Shown in pieces: positions 23,947 to 32,604 of a DNA stretch of 64,000 nucleotides. The stretch's first letter is position 1. Each line of letters starts with the position of its first letter. Both the position numbers and the translations under genes were made by a program. The notes under the pieces were generated by a model. It searched no databases and had not been told where the DNA came from. It saw only the letters and a program-made list of their open reading frames with translations. This stretch comes from Flavobacterium sp. N502540 (GTDB lineage: Bacteria; Bacteroidota; Bacteroidia; Flavobacteriales; Flavobacteriaceae): contig NZ_CP110012.1 of the NCBI RefSeq assembly GCF_025947365.1, positions 4,154,001 to 4,218,000 on the forward strand. The letters run 5' to 3'.

Positions 23947-25302
23947 TTAAAAAGCTTCTTTTCTGTTATTCTTGAAATTCATCCAGCCCAAACCAATCAG
24001 TAACAGATTGAAAAACAATAATGGTAAAAAGGCTCTTATATAATTTGTTTGTGAGGAATCGGTAAAAGTTTCTACCTTAAACTTCGACCAGTTTTCCTTA
24101 ACCACTGGAGCATTTTCAAATATTTTAGGATAAAAATACAACCTCATTTTCTCATGAAAATGCTTCGTTTCCTTTAAAAACAAAAGCTGGTTTCCTAAAT
24201 CAGATTTGGCAATTTCATTCAGTTGAAGCTGGGCATGCAGAGTAGGAACGAATAAAGCAATAAACTGACTGGCTTTGTTGCGCTGTTCCAGTTTAGTTTG
24301 CAGTTCCTGAGATTGTTTTGCCGAATCGTCGTCGCCCGCCTGCTGCATGGCGTAATACCAAAGCCAGTTAAACTCGGTATCAGGCAAAGGATATCGCTTG
24401 AATTGGGGATAATGTCGGTAAAATTTATCCATTGTGATTTTCTTATCCATATCCCATTTTTCATGATAGGCATTACGTTGTTTTACAGTCAGCTCCAAAG
24501 CTTCCGGAATAGTATATTTATTCACAATATACGTATTGATTACGGCTGGCAGAACGATAATTAGAAATAACCAGATCGTTAGCAAAATAACCGCATTGAA
24601 ATTGGAGTTTTTTTGAAGGGAAACGATAAAAAAGCTGGCTGCAAACCAAAACAAAATATACAAAACACCAAGTCCGTAAAAGGCGAGCAGTGAGGAGTCA
24701 AAAGGAATTCCCAGAATCAAAATGGCTAAAAGAAGTAAAAAGGAGAACAATGCAATCAGACTTATAATTCGGACATAAAACAGTTTCAGAATGTATAAAA
24801 AGGTATTTTCGCTTTGCACAGACACAATTTTCCAGGTGCCGCTTTCTTTTTCTTCCGAAACCAGATTGTACGAGAATGCTATAATCAAAAGAGGAAACAG
24901 ATAAATTAATACAAAACTAAAATCGATATTTCCGGATAAAAGATTGTTCGGATTGTTGAGTTCCGAGTCGTATTTCTGACCTTCCAAACCCCGAATCGTG
25001 ACGCTTTGAATCGACGGATTTACATCACGCTGACCAATTGCCAGAGGATTGAGAGGTAATGTTTTATTGATGAGAGAAAATTTGATGTAATAGAGCAGGA
25101 GCCCCATTTCGTCTTTGTGAAAAGCGGCATTTCGTGCAATATGCTCTTTTTGGTACAATGCAGCTTCCACAATATTGTTTTGCTGCTTTTGTTGAAACTG
25201 CTGCCCAATTAAAATACCGATGAATCCGATAAGCAGCAGGAATATTAATCCAATTTTGGTACCTTTTGACCGAATGAAATTTTTAAAAAGTAATGCTAAC
25301 AT
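23947..25302 (-). CDS. ABC-2 type permease with DUF3526-like architecture (second of two)
   Basis: A 451-residue membrane protein. The first helix is near residues 12-32 (KGTKIGLIFLLLIGFIGILIG), followed by a large periplasmic domain and then a group of five or six helices containing LVSEEKESGTWKIVSVQSE, the ABC-2 signature around the second helix. A long soluble loop lies before the last helix. It pairs with the upstream homologue of the same build and the ATPase at 29096. The start at 25302 overlaps the end of that homologue's context by one base spacing, so translation is probably coupled. Transported substrate unknown. Confidence 0.85.
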   Translation of the reverse strand: MLALLFKNFIRSKGTKIGLIFLLLIGFIGILIGQQFQQKQQNNIVEAALYQKEHIARNAAFHKDEMGLLLYYIKFSLINKTLPLNPLAIGQRDVNPSIQSVTIRGLEGQKYDSELNNPNNLLSGNIDFSFVLIYLFPLLIIAFSYNLVSEEKESGTWKIVSVQSENTFLYILKLFYVRIISLIALFSFLLLLAILILGIPFDSSLLAFYGLGVLYILFWFAASFFIVSLQKNSNFNAVILLTIWLFLIIVLPAVINTYIVNKYTIPEALELTVKQRNAYHEKWDMDKKITMDKFYRHYPQFKRYPLPDTEFNWLWYYAMQQAGDDDSAKQSQELQTKLEQRNKASQFIALFVPTLHAQLQLNEIAKSDLGNQLLFLKETKHFHEKMRLYFYPKIFENAPVVKENWSKFKVETFTDSSQTNYIRAFLPLLFFNLLLIGLGWMNFKNNRKEAF

Positions 25303-25303
25303 A

Positions 25304-26752
25304 TTAGAGGGCTTTAAGGTTTTTGGCTGCAATTCGCAGGAGAGCAAAAAGCAGGATTATCCAGAGAAAAATAGAGACTACAGAGAGGATTTCGGATTTT
25401 AAAATGGCCGGGATTTCTTTTGGCTCATAATGAAATTCTTCCAGATCAGCCCAGTGTTCTTTGCTGATGGATAAAGGCTTGTCATTTGGTCCCGGCTTTT
25501 TATTACTGATGTATTTGACCTGCAAAGCATTCATTTTTTGCGCCATAGTATAGCGGTAAATCTCAGCTTCTTTTTGAAAATCAATATACGAACCATAATC
25601 GGTGTTGGATAATCCCATCGACAGGTTTCGTATGGCGATATAGGGATTCAGGAACGAAACGGCCTTAGAAAAACTGTTCTGCTGATCGTAAACTTTTAGC
25701 AGCTCTTCTAAGTGTTCGTTATAAATTCGCGAACTGATTTTCTCTCCTTCCGTCATGATAAATCCCGAATAATTAAAAGGCAGTTTTTGTATCGAATCTA
25801 CTTTGTAGGCACGTAGTAGGGAATCTTTTATGGCCTTGTAATGTATGTCGTTCGGGTTGTGGCTGTCACCTTGTTTCAGAATGTCCTTTTCGATAGCACT
25901 GTTGAACTGTATTTTGGAAGGAGCTTCATAAAGATAAGCGCCAATTGCCTGAGTAGTTCTGGGTAAAATAATAGTAAGAACCAGCCAGATTCCGATTAAG
26001 GAAATCAATGCTTTTTTGGAAGTTTTACTCGCAGCAGAAACCAAAACTGCAATAACACAAAAGAACATCAGGTAAATAAAATGAAACAGAATGAATAATA
26101 CCATTTTGATGGTTTCATCGCTTGAAATCGTAAAATCCTGCAACAGCAGCCAAAGCAATACAAGAACCATAATCGTAGGAACAAAAATGAGCAGAATGGC
26201 ACTTGCAACCCCTAATATCTTACCTGTTAAGAGTTGTTTCCAACTGATTCCCTGACTTAAAATTAATTTTAACGTCCCGTTTTCTCTTTCGGCTGCGACA
26301 GCATTAAATCCTAAGAAAAAAATCAACAGGGGCAATAACAGCTGTAAAACCATAGCAATACTAATCTCTCCGAAACGAAGCATACTGTTAGAAAAGCCTG
26401 CTTCTGAGAAATTGGCGCTGTTTTGTTTGTGCGCTTCAAGAAAGATCGCATTTCCGAAAAATGGTTCCATCCCGAATTCAAAAACGCTCAGGGGTGTACT
26501 TTTTCTAAACGCAAAATTCCCGTAATGCGCCATTCTATGTGGGTTCTTATCCGGATTATTGAGCCAGTCTTCGCGTGATTCATGCTGGTATTTTTCGCTC
26601 GTCTGATTCTGGTTGCTGTAATTTTCCCAACCTGAAAAAGCAGCGTAAAGCAACAGGATACCGATAAAAATAGTGATGATATAGACAGCCGTATTTTTAA
26701 AAACAGCCTTTTTTAAATGCCTGGCAATTAAAATTTCTTTATGTAATGACAT
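25304..26752 (-). CDS. ABC-2 type permease with DUF3526-like architecture (first of two)
   Basis: A 482-residue membrane protein with a helix near residues 20-40, then a periplasmic domain containing NNPDKNPHRMAHYGNFAFRK, and the ABC-2 signature AAERENGTLKLILSQGISWKQLLTGK. A second extracytoplasmic region of about 150 residues follows before the last helix. This two-half build is that of DUF3526 permeases, which pair with NosF-like ATPases. The next permease starts one base beyond its stop, and the TonB receptor ends nine bases before its start, so all belong to one transcript. Confidence 0.85.
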   Translation of the reverse strand: MSLHKEILIARHLKKAVFKNTAVYIITIFIGILLLYAAFSGWENYSNQNQTSEKYQHESREDWLNNPDKNPHRMAHYGNFAFRKSTPLSVFEFGMEPFFGNAIFLEAHKQNSANFSEAGFSNSMLRFGEISIAMVLQLLLPLLIFFLGFNAVAAERENGTLKLILSQGISWKQLLTGKILGVASAILLIFVPTIMVLVLLWLLLQDFTISSDETIKMVLFILFHFIYLMFFCVIAVLVSAASKTSKKALISLIGIWLVLTIILPRTTQAIGAYLYEAPSKIQFNSAIEKDILKQGDSHNPNDIHYKAIKDSLLRAYKVDSIQKLPFNYSGFIMTEGEKISSRIYNEHLEELLKVYDQQNSFSKAVSFLNPYIAIRNLSMGLSNTDYGSYIDFQKEAEIYRYTMAQKMNALQVKYISNKKPGPNDKPLSISKEHWADLEEFHYEPKEIPAILKSEILSVVSIFLWIILLFALLRIAAKNLKAL

Positions 26753-26760
26753 GATACAGT

Positions 26761-29061
26761 TTAAAATTTATAAGTTACGGTAAGACTGAAGTTACGTGGT
26801 GCACCGGGAAACAGGCGCAGGTAATTCTGAGCACCCAGCCAGTACGTTTTATTGAATAAATTGCCCGCATTAAGAGCAATTTGCATATTGCTTTTGTTGG
26901 GTTTATAGTACAATGCAGCATCAAAAACCGTAAAATCAGGTAGTGTAAAAGCTCTTGTAAACCAGGGTACTTTGCTGCTTTGGTATTGCATTCCAAAACC
27001 AATGCCCAAATCTTTTAGAGCCGAATCAGAATTGAAATTGTATCGTGTCCATAAATTAGCACTGTTTTTGGGTGTATTTTGCTTTTGTGCGCCAATTAAC
27101 GATGGGTCGCGATCGTTGGTGATTTTAGCATCAATGTAACTGTAAGAAGCATTTATTTGCCAGTCTGCCGTAATAAAACCGGCTATATCACACTCAAAAC
27201 CACGGCTTCTTTCGGCACCTCTTGTCACCAGCAGATCGGGATTTATAGGGTCGTTGGCGTTCATTAAAATATTGCGCTGATTGATTTCGTAAACAGCGGC
27301 GTTGAAACTTACTGAATTATTGAAAAAAGTAGCTTTTAATCCAAGTTCTTTCAGGTTGCTTTCCAGCGGATCAAATAAAATTCCCGCGGGCAGGCTGCTC
27401 GTTTGAGGCATTAAGGACACGGTGTTCGATTGTGGCTGGTAGCCTTCCAAATAAGTCGTATAAACATTAATTTGATTGTTCACAGCATAAGTCACTCCAA
27501 TACGCGGCAGTAAAGCCGATTTTTTCACGGTTAGTTCATTGTTGGATTTGTAGTTTGTAATGTCTTTAAACCATTCTTGGCGCAACCCCAATAAGATGGT
27601 AAATCTTTCCCATTGCACCTGATCCTGAATGTAGATTGCATTAGTAGTGGTTAGTGCAGGGGGTAATGCGGTACGGACATTGAGCGTATAATCGTCAGGG
27701 TTTGTTAGGGTATTAGCGGGATTATTGAGATTAAAATAATTGACATTTGGTTTAGGTAAAACTACTCCGTCAACGGTTATGGTTTGATAATTGGCAGCAT
27801 TAGCAGCAACAAATGAAGGGGCTACAGTTCCGTCTTTTAATACATAACCTCTGGCCGCATTTTGTCCGCCACCTTTGGTTTTGTTCCAGCTGCTTAAATC
27901 GTAACCTGCTAACAATTTATGTTTGATTTTTCCTGTATTTAAATCAAAGTTGAAATAAGAAGTGAGATTATCAACGTCCCAATATTGCTGACGCTGTACA
28001 AACTGCATCATGGCCAGACTGCTAACCGGTTTATTGTTCATGTCGACTGCAAAAGCATTTGTAGTTCTGTGCTCCTGAAGGTCTTCTGTCCAGGTTTGTT
28101 TCATGTATGAAGCATTAAACCCTATTTTAGAGCTGAATTTATGAGCGAAATTCGTCATCAAAATCATTTCTTTTGATTTGTAGAAATCATTGGGAGCACC
28201 TAAATTTAAGCTAATTGGAGTTTTGTTTAAACTGGTAACACCCGCAACTGCACCAAAAATAGGCTGTCCACGATCCAGAACTCCAGTCATGTTGCTTAAA
28301 ATCAGTTCTGTATTGATCGCTGTTTTTTCATTCGGAATGTAACTGAACGAAGGAGAAATCAAAAACGATTTGTTACGCACCAGATCCCGGAACGATTTGG
28401 CTTCCTGATACGCTCCGTTTACACGATACAAAAGCGTTTTAGATTCGTTCAAAGGGCCTGTAAAATCTAAGGTTCCGCGCAAGGTGCTAAAGCTTCCTGC
28501 ACTCAGACTTATTTCTTTTCGGTCGACAGCCAGCGGTTTTTTAGTCACCATATTAATGCTTCCCCCCGGATCTACAGAAGAAAATGTAGCGCTCGAAGGT
28601 CCTTTGATCACTTCAACTCTTTCAATATTGGTCGTTAAAGGCTGTAAAAAATAATGCTGATGTGTTCGCATTCCATTTATGATCTGACCTTCTTCATTTT
28701 GACTGATTCCGCGAATGGTATATTGATTGTAATAACTTGCCGGGATCACCCCACTGGCCATTTTTACAGCATCGGCCAGATAGATAGCCCCTTTGTCTGC
28801 AATTAATTCTTTGGTGATCGTGGATATGGATTGTGGGATGTCTTTGTTGAGAGCGGCTGTTTTGGTGGCAGCAAAAGAATAATCGCTATTGTATTTTTTG
28901 GTCGAACGGCCAATGATTTCGACAGTTTGCAATTGTGTGTGTTCGGTTTTTACCCTGACAGAATCTTTAGGAATACTATCAGATATCTTTTTATTAATGG
29001 TTTGCGATTGGGCAAACGAAGTAATACTTAATAAAAACAGTGAGAGAATATAGTGTTTCAT
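26761..29061 (-). CDS. TonB-dependent siderophore-type receptor embedded in the ABC operon
   Basis: A 766-residue outer-membrane receptor with a signal peptide ending FAQS. The plug begins near residue 40 with TVEIIGRSTKKY, then DIPQSISTITKEL, and YTIRGISQNEEGQIINGMRTHQHYF. PSSATFSSVDPGGSINMVTKKP marks the siderophore-receptor subfamily. The beta-barrel ends in FSLTVTYKF. No carboxypeptidase-like N-terminal domain is present. The start is the ATG at 29061; 35 upstream codons read through the gap to the ATPase gene. It sits between an ABC ATPase and two ABC-2 permeases, an arrangement that suggests metallophore or metal-complex transport across both membranes. Confidence 0.9.
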   Translation of the reverse strand: MKHYILSLFLLSITSFAQSQTINKKISDSIPKDSVRVKTEHTQLQTVEIIGRSTKKYNSDYSFAATKTAALNKDIPQSISTITKELIADKGAIYLADAVKMASGVIPASYYNQYTIRGISQNEEGQIINGMRTHQHYFLQPLTTNIERVEVIKGPSSATFSSVDPGGSINMVTKKPLAVDRKEISLSAGSFSTLRGTLDFTGPLNESKTLLYRVNGAYQEAKSFRDLVRNKSFLISPSFSYIPNEKTAINTELILSNMTGVLDRGQPIFGAVAGVTSLNKTPISLNLGAPNDFYKSKEMILMTNFAHKFSSKIGFNASYMKQTWTEDLQEHRTTNAFAVDMNNKPVSSLAMMQFVQRQQYWDVDNLTSYFNFDLNTGKIKHKLLAGYDLSSWNKTKGGGQNAARGYVLKDGTVAPSFVAANAANYQTITVDGVVLPKPNVNYFNLNNPANTLTNPDDYTLNVRTALPPALTTTNAIYIQDQVQWERFTILLGLRQEWFKDITNYKSNNELTVKKSALLPRIGVTYAVNNQINVYTTYLEGYQPQSNTVSLMPQTSSLPAGILFDPLESNLKELGLKATFFNNSVSFNAAVYEINQRNILMNANDPINPDLLVTRGAERSRGFECDIAGFITADWQINASYSYIDAKITNDRDPSLIGAQKQNTPKNSANLWTRYNFNSDSALKDLGIGFGMQYQSSKVPWFTRAFTLPDFTVFDAALYYKPNKSNMQIALNAGNLFNKTYWLGAQNYLRLFPGAPRNFSLTVTYKF

Positions 29062-29095
29062 TTTTTTTGGATAGGATTGAGAAAGTAATTTCCCT

Positions 29096-29791
29096 TTATA
29101 CAGTTTGTAAATACAAATCTTCCAGTTCATTTGCCGAGATTTTATCGGCTTCGATAACGGTAACAAGGTTTCCCTGTCTCATAATGCCAATATGAGAAGC
29201 AACTTCCCGCGCTCTGAAAATATCATGTGTTGCCATTAAAATGGCTGTTCCATCAGCAGAAAGTTCTTTAAGTATTTGGGAAAACTCGTTGGAAGCTTTA
29301 GGGTCTAAACCACTCGTAGGTTCATCCAGTAAGAGCACTTTGGCTTTTTTAGCGATTGCAATGGCAATTCCAACTTTCTGGCGCATTCCCTTAGAATAAC
29401 CACCTAAATTTTGATGGTGAGCCTTAATCTGAAGCCCCGCTTTAGAAAGAAAATAAGTCAGTTCCCCCTGCGAATATTTGAATCCTGCCAGCGACGAGAA
29501 GAATTTTAAGTTTTCCAGACCGGTAAGATTAGGATACAGCATGACGGTTTCGGGGATATAAGCAACATATTTTTTCGTTTCCTGTGCGTTGTCGATGACG
29601 GATATGTCGTTAATTTTTAGTTCTCCGTCTGTTGGAGCGATAAAACCAAGAAAAAGGTTGATTGTGGTGGTTTTTCCGGCACCATTTTGCCCCAATAAAG
29701 CAAAAATTTCCCCTTCTTTAATGGTTAAGTTGAGTTTGTTTAGAGCAATATGGTCGCCATATTTTTTTGTTAGATTTTCAGCTATAAGCAT
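29096..29791 (-). CDS. ABC transporter ATPase, NosF-like
   Basis: A 231-residue ATPase with all motifs: Walker A GQNGAGKTT, signature GGYSKGMRQKVGIAIA, Walker B VLLLDEPTSGLDP and switch His in MATHD. YIPETVMLYPNLTGLENL is the Q-loop area. The sequence resembles the single-domain ATPases that partner ABC-2 permeases (NosF, CcmA-like). It is the first gene of an operon with the receptor and the two permeases. The 291 bases upstream to the His-rich small gene contain no recognisable promoter box; an agccctaaaggct hairpin lies near 29857. Confidence 0.93.
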   Translation of the reverse strand: MLIAENLTKKYGDHIALNKLNLTIKEGEIFALLGQNGAGKTTTINLFLGFIAPTDGELKINDISVIDNAQETKKYVAYIPETVMLYPNLTGLENLKFFSSLAGFKYSQGELTYFLSKAGLQIKAHHQNLGGYSKGMRQKVGIAIAIAKKAKVLLLDEPTSGLDPKASNEFSQILKELSADGTAILMATHDIFRAREVASHIGIMRQGNLVTVIEADKISANELEDLYLQTV

Positions 29792-30082
29792 AGTTTTGAT
29801 GTATTTGGATGGTTTTTAGTACGGGTTTTTCTTTTCATGCACAGTTATAGTAATAGCCTTTAGGGCTGAAACATTTTAACCGGTGACGAAATAGGAAGAG
29901 TAGAATTTACTGGGAACAACCGAAGAGTAGGTAAATTAGATAAACCAAAATGGTCTTTCGTATCTTAATTGGAGCTGCTTTATTGAAAACAGACCAAATA
30001 AGACTACAAATGCGTTTTACCTGATCTTTGAAAAAGACAAGCAAAAGCTATTTTTTAATTTTTCGGGTGAAAATGCAGTAAA

Positions 30083-30433
30083 CTAGCGAATAAATGGCGG
30101 TGCCCTAAGTGCAAAAAGACTGCCTTTGAAAACAACAGAAATTGTTTTTTCGTAAAAGAATACGCTGAAAGTTTCAACGGTTGCTTTAAGAAAAGAGTAT
30201 GTTTGAAAAGTGTTTGGTATAAAGGTGCTAAACGTAAAATGACAAATCTGACAATTGTTGTCTACAGTATGACTGTGTGTGATTTGCTTTTGCCCCTCAA
30301 TATAAGTATGCTCACAATGTTTACTCGTTAGCTGCTTGTAAACATGCTCGTAAGAATGCAGCGTCTGAAACAGCATTGCAAACAATACAGTTACAGACAT
30401 AAAAAGAGGAATTAATACATTTTTCTTTTTCAT
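30083..30433 (-). CDS. Small His-rich exported protein upstream of the ABC/receptor operon
   Basis: A 116-residue protein with an N-terminal membrane or signal segment (VLIPLFMSVTVLFAMLFQTLHS) and many histidines and cysteines: SYEHVYKQLTSKHCEHTYIEG, THSHTVDNNCQICHF. It ends with SLFALRAPPFIR. Small proteins of this look precede metal-linked TonB receptors in Bacteroidota and I infer a periplasmic metal role (Cu or Zn), without direct proof. It is on the same strand as the ABC operon, 291 bases upstream. It might be the first gene of it or a separate unit under the same signal. Confidence 0.65.
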   Translation of the reverse strand: MKKKNVLIPLFMSVTVLFAMLFQTLHSYEHVYKQLTSKHCEHTYIEGQKQITHSHTVDNNCQICHFTFSTFIPNTFQTYSFLKATVETFSVFFYEKTISVVFKGSLFALRAPPFIR

Positions 30434-30484
30434 TCTTAATGGAAAAAGCCCATTTTTAAAGGACTTGGTAGCTTATAAACTAAC

Positions 30485-30504
30485 GCAACGTTGTTGCAAA
30501 TATA
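30485..30504 (-). promoter_or_regulatory. Possible promoter of the His-rich protein gene
   Basis: On the minus strand TATATTTG (30497-30504) fits the -7 element, followed by a small inverted repeat gcaac-gtt-gttgc (30485-30497). It lies about 60 bases before the start codon. No good -33 box was found. The rest of 30434-30861 is a gap between divergent genes with no gene that I can see. Confidence 0.45.
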
Positions 30505-30861
30505 GATATCTTATTTAAAAATGTGCCAGAATCGATTATTATTTTATTGGGAAAACAAATTCTCAATTTTTTGTAAAGCCTAATTATGCATAAAAATACA
30601 GCTAAAGTAATATTCTTCGGGCAGTCATTCCAAAAACGTCTTTAGAGCTTCTTATAAAATATTTTTACAGTAGTATTCCTGTTAACGTGTTCGATTATTG
30701 TTACTTATGAAAGTTATTGCTAGTGATCTCGGCATATAATCTCTATTTTTACTAGAAGAGGATAATTATCAGCTTAGTTAATAATTGAATTTTTGATTTG
30801 ACATGAAGTTTCAAAAGTGTCAATTTTATAAACGGGCAGTCTGCTCATAAAAAAGTGAATT

Positions 30862-31611
30862 ATGAAAATAGGTTTAATAGGATTCGGAAAGACTGGAAAA
30901 TCAGTAGCTACTGTACTACTGGAAAACAATAAATTTTGCCTGGAATGGGTTTTAAGACAAAGTACGGTTTTAGAACACAGATCTGTTTCAGAATTTCTTG
31001 GTATTCCGTCAAAAGAACCAGGGTTAATTTACTCTGGTTCTAAAGTGAAAATGGAAGATTTGCTGGACAAACATCCGGTCGATGTTATTATTGATTTTTC
31101 TTCCAATGAAGGTATTTATAGTTATGGAGAAGTTGCTGCAAAGCGAAAGGTCAAAATTATTTCGGCAATTTCTCATTACAAAGACAAAGAGTTACAGTTA
31201 TTAAAGAAACTGGCACATAAAACTACGGTCTTTTGGTCACCCAATATTACGCTTGGGGTCAATTATTTGCTGTTTGCAGCTAAATTTTTAAAGAAAATTG
31301 CTCCCTGGGTGGATATTGAAGTGAATGAAGAACATTTTAAAAAGAAAGAAGGAACTTCAGGAACAGCGGTTAAAATTGCGGAAGCTTTGGAACTTGATAA
31401 AGACAATATCAACTCCGTAAGAGCAGGAGGAATAGTAGGTAAGCATGAGGTTATATTTGGATTTCCTTATCAGACGGTTCGTTTAATTCATGAATCGATC
31501 TCGAGGGAAGCATTTGGAAACGGAGTTGTTTTTGTTGCCGAAAATCTGAAAAACAAACCCAAAGGACTGTATAATTTTGAAGATATTTTAACGCCTTATT
31601 TTACCGTCTGA
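30862..31611 (+). CDS. dapB: Divergent 4-hydroxy-tetrahydrodipicolinate reductase (DapB-like)
   Basis: A 249-residue protein of the DapB family. The dinucleotide motif is IGLIGFGKTGKS, then DVIIDFSS, NITLGVNYLL and VRAGGIVGKHEVIFG, all in the expected order and spacing. The family reduces dihydrodipicolinate in lysine and peptidoglycan synthesis. The catalytic block, HHRHKVDAPSGT in E. coli, reads EEHFKKKEGTSGT here: Lys161 and the SGT are kept, but the position of catalytic His159 is Glu157. It is probably a paralogue with changed chemistry or substrate. It stands alone with its own terminator, away from other lysine genes. Confidence 0.75.
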   Translation: MKIGLIGFGKTGKSVATVLLENNKFCLEWVLRQSTVLEHRSVSEFLGIPSKEPGLIYSGSKVKMEDLLDKHPVDVIIDFSSNEGIYSYGEVAAKRKVKIISAISHYKDKELQLLKKLAHKTTVFWSPNITLGVNYLLFAAKFLKKIAPWVDIEVNEEHFKKKEGTSGTAVKIAEALELDKDNINSVRAGGIVGKHEVIFGFPYQTVRLIHESISREAFGNGVVFVAENLKNKPKGLYNFEDILTPYFTV

Positions 31612-31622
31612 TCTAATAAAGT

Positions 31623-31655
31623 AAACCCGACAGGTTTTTGAAACGTATCGGGTTT
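31623..31655 (+). terminator. Terminator of the DapB-like gene
   Basis: Arms aaacccga and tcgggttt, loop of 17 bases, then gttttttttt. Confidence 0.85.
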
Positions 31656-31683
31656 GTTTTTTTAAGACGATTTTATTTTAATA

Positions 31684-31819
31684 AACACATAGAAGCATAG
31701 AAATAATGGGGCAAAAAGGTTTCAAAATGAAATACATTTCTTCCGCATGGTTTGTTGCTTGTATTTTCAACTTATGAAATGATATTTCTGAGTTTGATAA
31801 GTCTATGTTTCTATGTGTA
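31684..31819. mobile_element. MITE-like element, copy C (diverged interior)
   Basis: Ends aacacatagaagcatag and ctatgtttctatgtgt are the same terminal repeats as in copies A and B, and the total length is 136 bases. Interior shares only atacatttctt-like bits, and the gtcccgat palindrome is missing. It separates convergent dapB-like and sdhB. Confidence 0.7.
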
Positions 31820-31840
31820 TTTTATTAAATGATTGATGTA

Positions 31841-32587
31841 TTATTTTTTAAAAATTAAAGCTTTGGTATATTCGGCATTCATTTTGGCGATCGAAAGTAT
31901 CGAAATGCCTTGAGGGCATTCAATTTCACAGGCCCTGGTGTCTGAGCAGTTCCCAAAACCTTCGGCATCCATTTGGCTTACCATGCTCAGCACTCTTTTT
32001 GAAGCTTCGATTTGCCCCTGTGGCAACAAAGCCAAATGGGTGATTTTTGCCCCCGTAAATAGGGCGGCACTGGCATTTTTACAAGTGGCTACGCAGGCAC
32101 CACACCCAATACAGGCTGCCGCATCAAAAGATGCTTCGGCGGTTTCATAGGATATGGGAATACTATTGGCTTCCGGTGCCTGACCTGTTGAAGCTCCGAT
32201 AAAACCACCGGATGCAATGATGGTATCAAAAGCCGAACGGTCGATTTTTAAATCTCGGAGTACAGGAAAAGCTTTTGCCCGAAAAGGTTCAATATAAATA
32301 GTATCTCCATCTTTAAAACTTCGCATATGAAGCTGGCAGGTTGTGGTATTTTTTAGAGGACCATGAGCTCTTCCGTTGATCATCACACCACATTGTCCGC
32401 ATATTCCTTCCCGACAATCGTGATCAAATTCAATAACCCGTTCTTTTTTCTGAATTAAGGATTCATTCAAAAGATCGAGCATTTCCAGAAAAGACATATG
32501 TTCTGAAACGGCATCTATTTCATAATCGGTCATTTTTCCTTTAGAGGAACTATCAGATTGCCGCCATATTTTAAGAGATAGTTTCAT
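31841..32587 (-). CDS. sdhB: Succinate dehydrogenase/fumarate reductase iron-sulfur subunit
   Basis: A 248-residue electron-transfer subunit. The 2Fe-2S cluster residues are in CREGICGQCGVMINGRAHGP and the distant C in TTTCQLHM. The 4Fe-4S motif is CIGCGACVATCKN. The 3Fe-4S and third-cluster cysteines are in CSDTRACEIECPQGI. It passes electrons from the SdhA flavin to quinone through a membrane anchor. It lies 17 bases downstream of sdhA. No sdhC or cytochrome b gene follows or precedes; the next features are a MITE-like repeat and an unrelated metalloprotease gene. Confidence 0.94.
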   Translation of the reverse strand: MKLSLKIWRQSDSSSKGKMTDYEIDAVSEHMSFLEMLDLLNESLIQKKERVIEFDHDCREGICGQCGVMINGRAHGPLKNTTTCQLHMRSFKDGDTIYIEPFRAKAFPVLRDLKIDRSAFDTIIASGGFIGASTGQAPEANSIPISYETAEASFDAAACIGCGACVATCKNASAALFTGAKITHLALLPQGQIEASKRVLSMVSQMDAEGFGNCSDTRACEIECPQGISILSIAKMNAEYTKALIFKK

Positions 32588-32604
32588 ATTTCTTTAACTT
32601 TTGA

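Noticed and set aside
29062..29166. N-terminal extension of the TonB receptor to 29166
   Set aside because: The extra 35 residues are basic, lie before a perfect signal peptide, and overlap the 3' end of the ATPase gene.
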